This document shows, piece by piece, positions 41,101 to 53,164 of a stretch of DNA of 64,000 nucleotides. Source of the stretch: Pegea sp. RAD2-039 (lineage: Eukaryota > Chordata > Thaliacea > Salpida > Salpidae). Below the pieces are notes generated by a model. The model worked only from the letters and a program-made list of their open reading frames with translations. It ran no database searches and was not told the DNA's origin. The position numbers and the translations under genes are program-made. Location of the stretch: positions 2,294,001-2,358,000 of the forward strand of contig JAQGEQ010000175.1 of the NCBI GenBank assembly GCA_034620365.1. The letters run 5' to 3'. Positions within the stretch are counted from its first letter, which is position 1. Each line of letters starts with the position of its first letter.

Positions 41101-42317
41101 AGAAAAAACCTTATGACAAGCTAAAATGAAAATTACTTAAAAAATGATTATCCAGTTTAAGTAAATAGCTTCTAAATGCTCATTTAGAATAATTGAAATA
41201 TTATTTTGAAAGTAATTTAAGTAAGAAAACCTGATTTATAAATGATAAAACATTAGTTTGAGACTAATAAATTTAAATTAAATGAAAAATATTAAAGAAA
41301 AGTTGTTCACTAGTTTTAAGCTTAAAAAATCTAAGCTTTAAAAAAACAGTTTATAAAATCTTATTTGTCTAATCTAATCGATAATTTATAGCAACCACAA
41401 TAGTGTTAGTAGAATTGCTCAAAAATCTTCCATCAAAGAACTTATCTGTCCCGGATCCCACTGTATAAGCACCTCCATGAATAAACAACATCACAAGAAA
41501 AAGTTGCTCAAAATTTTCACTTTTTAACCACCCAAAGCTTACTAAGTTTGGAACATGTACATTTAAAACCAAGCAATCCTCATTTACCTTTCACAAATAA
41601 TAAATAGCTTAAATAGTAAACATTATAAATATATTTTTGATATTATTCAACTTTCAAATATAAATAAAAAAAACAATCTTAATAATAAACTATTGCGTTT
41701 TATTAAATGTTCATCGAATTAAATATGTCATTTGATGATGAACTTCTAGTTCTTTGTATAATAAATGTAAACGTACCCCTTGATTGAGTGAACTCATTTG
41801 AGGGTATTTTACTGCTTTTGGACGAGAAGTGACTCTTTTTTGTCCATACTTTCGGTTGAGGTGGCATAAATTTAAAAGTTTATATTTTCGAGTTTAAAAA
41901 AGAAGGATCATTAATGTGATAGTAAGTTGGTGTATTTAGTCCTTCGTGATTAGGGTAACTTTCGATCATTAAACTTGCAATAACTATAATTAAAATAGTA
42001 AAAGCTGTAAAAGTTTATTTAAATTATAAAGACTATTAAAAATATGTTAGATAAAAATATAAAAAACCATCAAGTTAGTTTTTTCACCTTAATTCTCCAA
42101 CTGGAATCTCAACGTAAGTTATACTATAAAAGAAATGCGCAAATGATTCTGCTTGTCCGGTAATTGGTGCTCCTGAAGCATTGACTGTAGGATGGTAAAA
42201 TATGTCATCACCTGATCCGAATGATGCAAATTGATTGAATTCAGCAAGAGTTGAAAATAAATCGTCTGTTTCCTTGTTTAGATTGAAAGCTCCAAACAAA
42301 GTTACCAAACAAACCAC
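38156..42317 (-). pseudogene. Type-B carboxylesterase / cholinesterase-family pseudogene
   Basis: Blocks in family order on the minus strand: 42317-42088 (YVEIPVGELR); about 41875-41770 (MPPQPKVW, then YPQMSSLNQG in another frame); 41588-41380 (NEDCLVLNVHVPN, FIHGGAYTVGSG, VVAINYRL); 41066-40925 (GALGFMVYRDD, IKDQQLALK); about 40340-40250 (LRAELKAKGFLEHLDC); about 40130-40000 (HIDGVEFTDQPLELVQTG); about 39995-39920 (DLIIGHSYDEYM); 38537-38340 (IYIYNHSSCAES, CHGCELVYEFETA); 38290-38156 (IKPIYKLAKIYIK). Defects: a frameshift at the A run in block 2, a lost GT donor after NYRL (now AT), tandem stops after ALK and further frame changes. The GxSxG nucleophile elbow was not found. This is an alpha/beta-hydrolase relic of an enzyme or neuroligin-type adhesion protein; the subfamily is unclear. 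Confidence 0.8.
39290..39350. repeat. Short SINE 3'-end fragment (tentative)
   Basis: The motif CTTTGGCCGAGAAGGGCTAT resembles the 3' region of the SINE at 61335-61360 (CTTTGCCGAGAATGG). It is a short match inside the esterase pseudogene and only suggestive. Confidence 0.3.
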
Positions 42318-42319
42318 AT

Positions 42320-45230
42320 GATTTTGAAAAATTATTTTAAACTAAACTTTTTTAATGAGCTGTAAAAAAGCTCATTAAAATCTGTATGAAGTACTTAATG
42401 AACAATCTATTTCAAATGTAAGTTAAAGCAATCTTCATTGTATAAAATCATCGGCAAAAATAAATTCCTTTTACTTATGAAAGTATAAAAAGTAGGTCAT
42501 ATGCTCAAAATATATATTTGTAGTAATTATAAAACTTTTTACTTGACATTAGATAAAGGTCATGAGAAATAAGTTATATGCTGAGGTCATAACCAGTTAA
42601 TAAAATAAACAGCAAAAATCTCAATTGATAACTTAAGAGTTTTTATGAGTTTTAATTAAACGTTTTCCAGGGAAATAATAAAGTTATCTATATAAGAATT
42701 AAAAAAAAGAGTTTACTGTGTGCAATGTTTTGAGAAATATTAAATAGAATACTATAAATTGCATTTCATAATTAAGTGATATCTTTCTAAAACATTTTCG
42801 TTTTTACTTTTATTGTAAACTACAAAAATTAACTTCAAAATTTTCCGACCAAGTTCAAATAGAATAAGTAATAACATCAAAAACATTTTTGAAAGATATT
42901 TCATAGTATGATTAATCATACCTTAAACATTTTTAGGTTTGTTTTCAAGCTTAATTATTTTTACAATCAAGCAAGCAGTAGACTCAGAAGACAAAATCAC
43001 CACACCCAACTACTTGCATTTACATAACAACCTTATCAAACAAAATAACTTAGAAATTAAGTTTGAAGCTCGTGCAAGAATTTTTCAAGATAAAGATAGA
43101 AATATGTTTCGATTTCGTATTTATAAAATTTATTTTCATGATTTTGGTTTCAAAGAGATTTTTAGAATATTAAAAAGTATCTCAAATCAATAAGTAAGAA
43201 TGAAAAACGATCAACTATTCGAAATATAACGTCGGAACGCGACTTTAATAAGAAAAACTTCATAATATAACTAAATTGATTTGATAAGAAAATTAAATGA
43301 ATAATTCAGAAGATGTTTGCTATAAATATCACGAAACTGCTGTCTAACTTAAAAACGGTTTGATGTTTTATTACGGTTAAAAGTTCAATGGTTCAAAATT
43401 ATTTTATTTTAATTTCAATAATTTTATATAAAAACTCTTAAATGCTAAGTGTGTTATTTTGTAGATTAAAATGGTTGAAAATACCACGACATTTTAGCAA
43501 ACGTTTAGTTGTCAGACTTGATTTCATTCCAATAAATAATTTTTATAATTTAATTCTAATTTAATTATAATGATGTTATACTTTATTTTTATACTTCATT
43601 AAACGAAACCAAGTCACCGCAAATGTAGATTTATTTTTATTTTAGATATTTGTTTCTAGATACAATTACGCACAACACAAATTTTTGGTTTAAACTTTTT
43701 ACATTGATATTTATCCAGAAAATATTTGATGCTCGTCTCATGAAATCATTGGTTTGTAAACCAACCAGCTGGTTCGATTTACCCGATTCATAAAACTATT
43801 CTGCAAAAAACACTAAGCCTCTGAAAAGTTGTCTTGGTTTTGGACAAATCTTGGTAAATAGATCTGACAAAATATGGAAACATTTATCTTAACTAAGTTT
43901 TCAGTCTGTGTGCTGAATATATTTTTGTTTTTTCCCAAACATCACTCTTAGTTACAAAAATGCTCTTCTTGAATAAATCTTTCTTTTTTTATTGTTTTTT
44001 TAATAAACTTTTTAATATCTGAACGATGGATGAAATACTTCTTTTAAATTATCTGAAAGTTTGTTTCAAACTATTTCAAAGTTACAATAGTCTTTTCCAA
44101 ATTTCATAAAAACTTGCAACTTTTTTTATGATATAAGTCAAAGTTATACTTTTTAGAATTACCTTTATTTGAAACTTTAATTGATTTGCATCAAGCTTGA
44201 AAAGAGCTAGCAATTTGCAGTTTAATCTATTCAGCAAAACTACTTGTTGTAAAATCATTTAAGTCTTCAAACTTAAATCAATACGTTTATTTTTCTAAAA
44301 GGAATTATAGAAATATTTCAAAGATCACTGATTTTCATAGCAATTATCAGTTGTATAAGTATATGCTGTTTGTTTTATATAAAATTTGATGAGTTGTAGA
44401 AAATCTATTATGTGATGAAATTCTTGCGTTTAAAAACTTTGAAAAAGCTGACGCCAAAAAATTCCCACTTTGTATAACCTAAGCTCTTTAAGAAAAAGAA
44501 ATAACGTATATATAAATTTGTTGACTTTGCAAGTCATCAAAATGTACAAAAACAGTTTTAAGATAAATTTTGTTTTATGCTGTTGCTAATTTTATTTTTC
44601 TTATACTTATCTAAAATAGTTTTAATTAATTTTAATTTTATACAGATTTGTTTGTCGCGTTATCTTTAAAAAAATTATGAACGCTCTAAATATATTTATT
44701 ACCACGAAAGATGGTTTGTTTCAAAAATAATTAATCATATTTATCAAATCATAAAGTTTATCAACATACAAAACATCTTTTAAAATTTCATTGACTAATA
44801 TAGCAACTGGTTTGTTACTTCTATTACGATTAAAGAAAGCCTTCGCACCTTCTATCAAAATACAGAAGGGACACAAAGTTATGGTTTGGTTTCTTACTAT
44901 AAGATGCTTTTCTAATTTCTACCAAGTTTTTATTGACTTGTGTAATTAAGACTGAATTGAAACTAAGTCGATAATATATCAACTAAAGTTTGTTATAAAA
45001 GTTATATGAGATTATGATCATAATTTATTTCAGAAATATTTGCAGGCTTTATTGAATTGTATCTAAGCTATATAAACGTTCGAATCGTTTTATAACAACA
45101 GTGATACTATAATTAAGTTTCTTAAGAAGTAAAAATGTAGAAATAATTTGTTTATTTTAATCGTAATGTTGGTATCAGTACTTGTTTAAATTTCTATGTT
45201 TCATAAAAAAGTTAACTGTAATCAGTTTGA
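42320..45230. other. Intergenic region, left end of a duplicated segment
   Basis: AT-rich. The part from about 44205 is a diverged duplicate of 49078 onward (shared blocks AGCAATTTGCAGTTTAAT and AAATCAATACGTTT). An 84-codon frame at 42939-43193 has no recognisable features. Confidence 0.5.
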
Positions 45231-45358
45231 AATATTAATTGAATAAGACAACATTTTAGTAATGTCACCATCATACAAAATTAAATTAAACTAAATAAAG
45301 CCACCAACGATTGATTGATTTAAAAATGTCTAAGATTTGTTATTCAGGGACAAAGAAG

Positions 45359-46814
45359 ATGATAAAGCTAGCAACTGCTGTTTTTCTTCTACTCTACAAA
45401 GCATCTTACCATTCAACAATGGCAGATTTGGTTTGTAATTTTGGTATTCTAGATTAAAATATTTGTTATTTGTATATACAAAATGTAAACTAAATATGTG
45501 ATGAAATTCAAAATAAAAACAAGTTAACAAGAACAACTTCGAGGTATTTGCTGAAAAATTATAGTTTTAAGTCTGATTATGCGATAATATTTTTCACTGT
45601 TCAGTTTATACTTGTCCAAAAAGAGATGAAATGTGCTCGATAACAGACATTCTACAGGTATAGACGGTATGAAACCCGTACAAACTATAAAACTTTCTAC
45701 TGTCATATAAATTAGTCGAGATGGAAATGTATCTTTGAAATGTGAAGTAGAAGGTGAACTCAAACCTACTTGGTGCTAGTATGAGACTGAATTGTTGATT
45801 GAAAATAAACATCTGATCATTGATCAAAGTATTATCAATATTTCAACAACATCTATCCAATCAAAGATATGACTTTTGCAAAGCAGAAAACTATGCCGAT
45901 GGAGGCGATGTAAATATTATTGTGATACTAATTAAGTGATTAAAGTTCTTTTTTTCTTTTTTTCTTCTCCCTATTTAGTGATTAACAAGTCGTTTACTGC
46001 CTTACAATATTTTCAAACAACAAAGGAAAATGTATTTTTAACCTTTAAATGAATTCTATTTTTTCTAGGTTAGCTTCTTTCATTGAAACTAATTCACTAC
46101 AAAACAGATATGCACCAGTTTGTTGAAAACTGTTTGCTAATGAAATGGAACTCTAGAGCTGAAACATTTTATGAGAGCCCAACAGAAAGAACTTATTATT
46201 CTTTTGACCCTTTACAAAGACTTTAGGTCCAAAGAACTGGTCCACGTTCCTAGCATAAAAAACGCTGTATTTACTTCTCACCGGACTCGTTCTCTTTTTC
46301 AAAATGTAAACATTTTTTGTTTCTTAAACGTAATTTTTTGAATAAATTTATTACATTTAGTTCATATCAACAAAAAAAACTGTGTGGTTGATTGTTTAAC
46401 TTCTTACGATTTACTAACTTGATAACGGGACTTGCAGCAAAAGAATAGTCCAGTTATTGTTGGGACTCATCCCAATGTAAGTTGAAGGAAACAATTTATC
46501 ATGAAATATTTCTAGTATCAGAAGTTTCACTATGAAGGTTGTGAAAAGAATGAAAATTGATGCTTTTACATAATGATGCGTGCTGCTTGAAAAATAAACT
46601 TGTTTTCAGAAAATTGTAACATTTTCGCTTACATAGATTTTCCCCTTAGCTCCTACTTAGCAGCTATTGTGAATTTTTTATTTGTTGGAACAACATCATT
46701 TGCAGATAATGCTTTAAATGTACTTGTTGAAAACAATCTTTACAATAAAACTGACATCAGCTCTCTTATGAATTTTAAATCACCTGTTGTTTCTAATCTG
46801 TCTGTCATTAAGGT
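45359..46814 (+). pseudogene. WFIKKN-like pseudogene
   Basis: The signal-peptide exon 45359-45430 is nearly identical to that of the complete gene at 49857. The follistatin/Kazal exon is absent. An Ig remnant with stops lies at about 45715-45930 (VSLKCEVEGELKPTW). Kunitz-1 at 46110-46270 has an in-frame TAG where the complete gene has Cys, and two more of its Cys codons are changed (to Tyr and Arg). Remnants of Kunitz-2 (46390-46560) and the netrin module (46620-46814, SADNA-like and NKTD blocks) follow. The order matches the complete gene 4.5 kb downstream, so this is a tandem duplicate that has died. Confidence 0.85.
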
Positions 46815-46829
46815 AATTACTTAAAAAGA

Positions 46830-49800
46830 ATTTATCCAACTTAATAGAATTTTAATGAAACTTGAATATTTTGAAACTTACATTTTTTATTGACTAACTG
46901 CATTGTTAATTTCATAAAAATGTCCAAAGATGAAGAGATCTGTAAGGACCTTCTAGTGCGATGATTTTATGGTTTATTTCTAGTTCAATTTGTTCATTTA
47001 GATTCTGCTAAATATTCTAAGATTTTTGAAGTTTTTTTTGTTTAAATAATTATTGTTTAAGTTTTTATCACTAAAATTATATCTTTTATTATCTTGATGT
47101 TAATTCGAAAAAAATTGTAAATACGTCACGACTAGAGATAATTTTTTTCCAAAATATGTTAAAAGCAACACTATTAAAGTTTATCATCTAAAAGTTTCTT
47201 TCAATTTGATCTTTATTATTTACTGCAATTACTCAAAATCAAACAATTTTACAATAATAAAATATTTAAATGAACTAAGAAGTAGTATCTAAGAAGTTAT
47301 GTCAGTTTTGAATTTCAAATAGAAATTTTGATTTCTATCTAAAGCTATACTGAATCAAAAAACAAAATTTTGCTAGAAAATTGATTAGATGGAATTTTAA
47401 AGTTTCAAATTGATTAAAATGTTGATTGCTTATAATGTATATTTTTTATAGTTTATTTTTGTAAACAAAAATTAAAATCTCCAAAAGCAACTATTACATA
47501 AGATCTACAAAATTTTCTCAAATATTTTTTAGATGAATAAATTGTTGAAGATTTTTTACAAAAATAAACATAGAAAGAAAATTCTAGAAAATACGGTTTT
47601 AGGAGTTGTTTCTTTTTATTGTCACAAGTCTTACATAAAAAGCGAGCATTGTATTAACATCAATTATTATCAACCAACTTTGTTTTAGGTAATTTTAAAA
47701 ACTAAAATATTTGAAAATTTGTAAAATCAACCAAGCGAGACCCTTCTGTGGTCAAAGTTAACATCGTTAGAAACGTATTTAAATAAGGAAAATCGAACTA
47801 TAAAAGTCTGATTTTATATTTTTGTTTTATGTATATACGTTTGGCCGTTTTTAATTTAAAATTGTTAAGCTAGAAAGCAGTTTAGATTTATTGATAACCT
47901 TAAAAAGAAATTAGAAAAAATAATATTACAATTGTTTCAACAAATAACTCAGTGTAAGAGTAGAAAACCTGTACGTGGTTTAACTTAAACCCTTTGCAGA
48001 TCATTTTAGTTAATAAACAAATAGTTAACTCAACAGTTAAGTTTTGATAAAAATTTGACTGAAACTATAAATATTTTAAAAACACCTATCACATCTAACT
48101 TTTAAAGTATAATAGAATCTTTCCTGTCTTTTACTTGAATAAAAATATTTTGAATCCTTTTTTATAATTACAATGTTTTGTAATTTTGTAGATCAGTTTA
48201 GAGATAAGAGTTAAAAGATGTTTTTTGAAAGTTAGTTTTTATACATTTTTGATTTGATATCACCCTTTTAAAAACTTGGAAGTAAAGATTGAGAAGACTT
48301 AAAATATAATCATTTATAATCTTATCCATATCTTTTTTTCATTAAAAAAAAGAATTGAGTTTAACTACAGCAATTCCTTAACAACTGAACCGTTTATACC
48401 AAGGCTCATTAAACTACAGAAATGTTTCAAATCTATTCAACAATAAAATAATCAAAACTAGTTCATGCTGTTAATGTTTGCAATATTTTTCTATTCAAAA
48501 ATGACTTCAGAATATAATTCATTATAGAACAATTATCTTGACGTGCTTACAGCTAGTATGTATAATTCAAGTTCCAGCAGCATATCATTGAAACTTTAGT
48601 TTCATTTGTTTTTTACTTGAACAAATTCTTTTAATTTTGATCATAACTATTGAAAGTTAAAACTGTTTTTCTTAGTGAAAAAGCTAAGAAATGTTTTTTG
48701 TATTTATTTTGTTTGCAAAAGTTGACTTAAGAAGATTAATCTTAAAATAAGTTTACTACGGTTTAGTTTAGAAAAAACACTAAATATTCTTGTATTTGAT
48801 AAAGTTTGCTATACAGATTGGCAGTTTTGATTTATTAATTAATTACTAAAAAAAAATTCTCAACACTAAACTATATACAAATCGTAAATTTTTTACTGAG
48901 CTAAAAAATTTTGTTAATTTTATTTGGTCTTATGTTTTAAAGTTTTTATTACTAGCTTTATTTGAAGTAAGTAAGTTTTTATAACACTCGTTAATCAATA
49001 CTGTATTAAAACTTCTTTTTTGTTATTATAAACTTGTTAATCAATAGAACTTTATATTGGTTGTATGAAACTTTAAAAGAACTAGCAATTTGCAGTTTAA
49101 TGTATTCAGCAAAACTACTTGTTTTAAAACCATTTAAGTCTTCAAAGTTAAATCAATACGTTTTTTTTCTAAAAGAAATAATAAAAATAGTTTTAAGATT
49201 ATCAAACGCTTAAGTAATTATCAGTTGAAAATTAATAGCTTTATGATGTTCATTGCCTATAAAAGATGATTAGTTGCAAAAGAATTTTTAAAGTGATTTA
49301 TTGTTGTCTGAGAAAACTTAGAATAAGCTGACTGTGTAGATTTCTTTTTTTATTTTAAACACTTACTTGGATAAAAGTATGAATCAAACCGTTGAATCTA
49401 AACATCATCAGAAATTTATCTGAAGTAGTGTCATGACAAACGTTGTTATATTCAACTAACAGATTTAGTTATTAATTTCTTGAAACTAGTTTAAGCTTAG
49501 GTTGCTTAAATGCTTATTTTTTATTATATATATTATTTTTTTACTTACTAATTTTTTAACCTAGAGTTACTTTATTTGATAGCACGAAATCAGAATTTTA
49601 GAAATAAACTAGAAAAGAAAATTCTACATCTACATTTTAAAATAAATAAAATAAGAAATATTATTCGTTTAAAAGTAAAATTATACAACATGCTCTTTTC
49701 TTCTAAACAATTAGAATATCATAGCAGAAATAATTTTGAAGAAAATCAAATTTCAGTAATGTCACTATCATACAAAATTATATTTAAATTAAATAAAGAT

Positions 49801-49840
49801 CACCAACGCTTGATTGATTCAAAAATGTCTAAAATTTTTA
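46830..49840. other. Spacer between WFIKKN-like duplicates
   Basis: AT-rich and without recognisable genes. From about 49078 to 49856 it repeats the upstream flank of the pseudogene (44205-45358) with interruptions. Confidence 0.5.
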
Positions 49841-49856
49841 TTCAGGGCCAAAGAAG

Positions 49857-52283
49857 ATGATAAAGTTAGCAACTGTTGTTTTTCTTCTGCTCTACAAAGC
49901 ATCTTACCATTCAACAATGGCAGATTTGGTTTGTAATTTTGGTATTCTAAATTAAAATATTTGTTATTTGTATATATAAAGTGTAAACTAAATATGTGAT
50001 GAAATTCAAAATAAAAACAAGTTAACAAGAATAACTTTGAAGGTAATAAGTTTTTTATAATTGTTTAAAAGAAAATATGTTTTAGTGCTCAGGTTTTACC
50101 TGCCTAGGACGAGGCCAAACATGTAAGATAATAAACAACCAGCCCATATGCGCATGTAAAGAATGTGATAGTGTCCCAGAACCTGTATGTGGGACAGATG
50201 GGGATACTTATTTAAATGAATGTTTATTAAATAGAAGAGTCTGTATGACTAATATGAATATTGAGCTTACTGATTGTAATGCTAACAAAACTAATTTTGA
50301 ACCTTGTGATGGAGATGAAAACGCAGTTGTACCATGGATTGATATTCCTCGCCGGAAAAATTATACTGTCCGGACTGGTCAGAATTTAACTATTCCATGT
50401 ATAGCTCATGGCATACCTCACCCATTAGTTGTATGGATTAACAAACAAGGAGTTCCAGTTTCAAACAATCCTATCGATCAGGTTTATGCAATTGATAGAA
50501 ATCTGAAAATTAAGTTTGCAACAGAAGAAGTAGAGGGAGAGTATAAGTGTGTTGCGATAAACTGTGCTTCTGTTCGGAACATCAACTTTGCTACTTTGAA
50601 CAGCGATAGCAGTATGGTGATTCAGATTCATTACAGAAGTTGTAAGTATCTTTTATAATTATTTTGATATTTATGTTGTGAATTGTAAAATGATTTATTT
50701 TTCAGTAAAAGATTGTAGAAATATCGTCGGCATGAAACCTTTAGCATATAAAGTTCGTACAACCACCGTCACTACCAATCGAGGTCAAAGTGTATCACTG
50801 ACATGTGATATAGAAGGTGTACCAAGACCTAAAGTTACTTGGTATAAGCAAGAGAGGGGACCAGATATGTTGACTGAAAATTCGAATCAAATTATTCGTG
50901 GAAATTTTCTCAGATTCTCGTCGGTTCAAATTCAAGATGCTGGATATTACACTTGCGCGGCAGTGAATTGTATCAGCAAGAAACCTACTCGTGCTTATGT
51001 AAGATTAGTTGTTAAAGAAGGTATGATAACAATTTCAAGTTTTGATAAGTTTACTTTTTTGTTTACTTCTCCTATATAGTGATCAACAAATCGTTTACTA
51101 CTAAAGCAATAGTTAAATTTAGCTAAATGCATGAAAAGATAAATTATATATTATTATAAAACTTGATCATATCAACAGTTAACTGTTTTAAAATAACAAA
51201 CAAAAATACATTTAAATGAATTTAAGTTTTTCAAGGTTAGCTTCTTTCATTAAAACTAATTCATTATAAAACAGATATGCACCAGTTTGTTGAAAACTGT
51301 TTACTAATGAAATGGGACTCTAGAGCTGAGAAGTTTTGTGAAAGCCCAACAGAAAGAACTTATTATGCTTTTGATCCTTTACAAAGACTTTGTGTCCAAA
51401 GAACTGGTCCATATTGCCCTGGTTTAAAAAATGCTGTATGTATTTTTTACTATGCGACCAATTTTTGCTTTTCTAATATGTTGGTTTGTTAGTTCACAAC
51501 TCTATCACGTTGTTCGGTGGATTGTATGACATTTTGTGATCTGCCAATTGATGCTGGAGCTTGTACTAATAGACAAATCCGTTATGGTTGGGACTCATCT
51601 AATTGTGTTGTAAGTTAAAGTCAAGCATGTAAGCAAATTAGTACTAAAATGCTTTTTTATATTAGAAATTTTTCTATGGAGGCTGTGGAGGAAACGAAAA
51701 TAATTTTAAATCGAAATCTGTGTGTAGAGATACTTGTGAAAAACGTTATTTTAAGATTGCTTATCACCGGAAGTTGACTGACGATTTTACTTTTAACCTT
51801 GAAATTCCTGCTCAATGCCCTTCTTGCAATACTACTTTGATTGGCAGCTACTGTAACCACGATTTTATATTAGTTGTCAGAATGTTATCATCTGCAGATA
51901 ATGCTATAAATGTACTTGTTGAAAAAATTCTGCACAACAAAACTGACCTAAGTCCTTTTATTGATGGTTTAAATCATACAACAGTACTTATTGATAATGA
52001 CATCAGCTGTAAATGTCCAGAAGTTTCGTTTATCTCTTGGCCGAGTCGTCAGAAACATGAGTTGTATCTGTTAACAGGAATGATTATTGATGATTCGCTT
52101 CGTATCGTTCATGGATCACTTTTGAAAACTTTTCAGCACCGTTTTGCAAAAAAAGTATCTTTTTTCACCCCGGCTGTTTGTGATGTCATCAGAAATTGGA
52201 ACATTGTAGATGACAAGTTACTAAATGCTTCTGGTATAGAAGTCGTACCACCTGAAGAATTTATGAAACGTTTTGGTCTGTAA
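49857..52283 (+). CDS. WFIKKN-like secreted multidomain protein, two Ig domains
   Basis: Secreted protein related to WFIKKN, which in vertebrates binds GDF8/GDF11-type ligands. Six exons: 49857-49928, 50086-50641, 50706-51020, 51275-51435, 51493-51609, 51666-52283; 612 aa. Order: signal peptide (LATVVFLLLY); follistatin/Kazal module (CSGFTC...VCGTDGDTYLNEC, about 25-95); Ig 1 (about 105-205); Ig 2 (about 215-310); Kunitz 1 (six Cys); Kunitz 2 (CDLPIDAGAC...FFYGGCGGNENNF); netrin/NTR module starting CPSC. No WAP domain is present, unlike vertebrate WFIKKN, and there is one extra Ig. Ig 2 is a single phase 1-1 exon. The start is supported by its conservation in the pseudogene and an acceptor 11 bases upstream. 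Papilin-type proteins are an alternative family, but the NTR module argues for WFIKKN. Confidence 0.88.
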
Positions 52284-52298
52284 TTTTGTTGTAAAAGA

Positions 52299-52304
52299 AA
52301 TAAA
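52299..52304 (+). other. Poly(A) signal of WFIKKN-like gene
   Basis: AATAAA lies 16 bases after the stop codon. Confidence 0.5.
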
Positions 52305-52477
52305 TGTGAAGCAAAATTATTTTTTGCACGCTTTTGTTGACAGTAGACAGAAAAATTTAGATAATTTTAATTAAAAAGTAATATTAGTTTTTTTTTAACT
52401 GTTTGAATCTTTTATTAAAATTATTTATTCGTAAAATTGTCATTATTCATCTATTTAATTATTACAATAAGCGCAAA

Positions 52478-53160
52478 GAAGGGTGCCTGAAGAGAGCACC
52501 TTCCGCTATCACACATACTCATAAATATTATCTTCTAAGTTAGAAATATACAAAGCAAAAGATGCAACACATGGCATTTCAGAAGTCCCCAAAACATATA
52601 ACAGTGAACAATTACATAGAATGTTAATAATAAAAAAGAGGAAAAAATCACAGTTTAGAAATGGCAGTGTTAGCAATATTATAACGGTTCAACTTCTGCT
52701 TGACAAACACGAGTGATTCTGACATGACAATGTCTGATGGCAGCTGGTTCCAAGTATTAATTGTGCGGTATGAGAAAAATTTTATTCTGATTAACGTACC
52801 AGGTGATATGGGCTTATTAAGATGTAATGTGTGCCGTCTGAGTTCATATAATTTGAAGGAAGGATTAATGAAAAAAAAGCATCGAGCTTAAGGTCAATTA
52901 AACTGTGGATAATTTTTAAATAAGAATTAAGTCGTATTTAATTTGTCAAATTTCCAAAGTATTTAAGAAGCGAAGACGATGTTCATAATTATCATATTTA
53001 ATATTAAGTTTCCTACATACGAATCTCGTAAATTTTGCCTGAACAGATTCGATTATTTGATATCATCAATTTGATATGGCATCCATGTACTGATATTATT
53101 TAGTTTCAATTCCTTAGTTTCTCTGACAAATTAAATCGTGAAATTTGTTGTCCTTGTTAG
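52478..53160 (-). mobile_element. 5'-truncated LINE copy, minus strand
   Basis: On the minus strand it reads the end of a non-LTR reverse transcriptase with few breaks: IESVQAKFTRFV, YDNYEHRLRFL, LRRHTLHLNKPI, TINTWNQLPSDIVMSES, then KQKLNRY and a stop near 52648. The 3' UTR has the GTGCTCTCTTCAGGCAC hairpin. It is the best-preserved tail of the family in this window and extends further 5' than the copy at 22365. Confidence 0.8.
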
Positions 53161-53164
53161 TTTT

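Noticed and set aside
42939-43193. Small plus-strand gene (84 codons)
   Set aside because: TTG start, AT-driven composition, no family features and no splice partners found.
49576-49860. Plus-strand open frame of 94 codons upstream of the WFIKKN-like gene
   Set aside because: Lys/Ile-rich AT-driven frame in the duplicated flank; disrupted in the sister copy.
52700-52891. Plus-strand open frame of 63 codons
   Set aside because: It is the antisense shadow of the LINE reverse-transcriptase tail.
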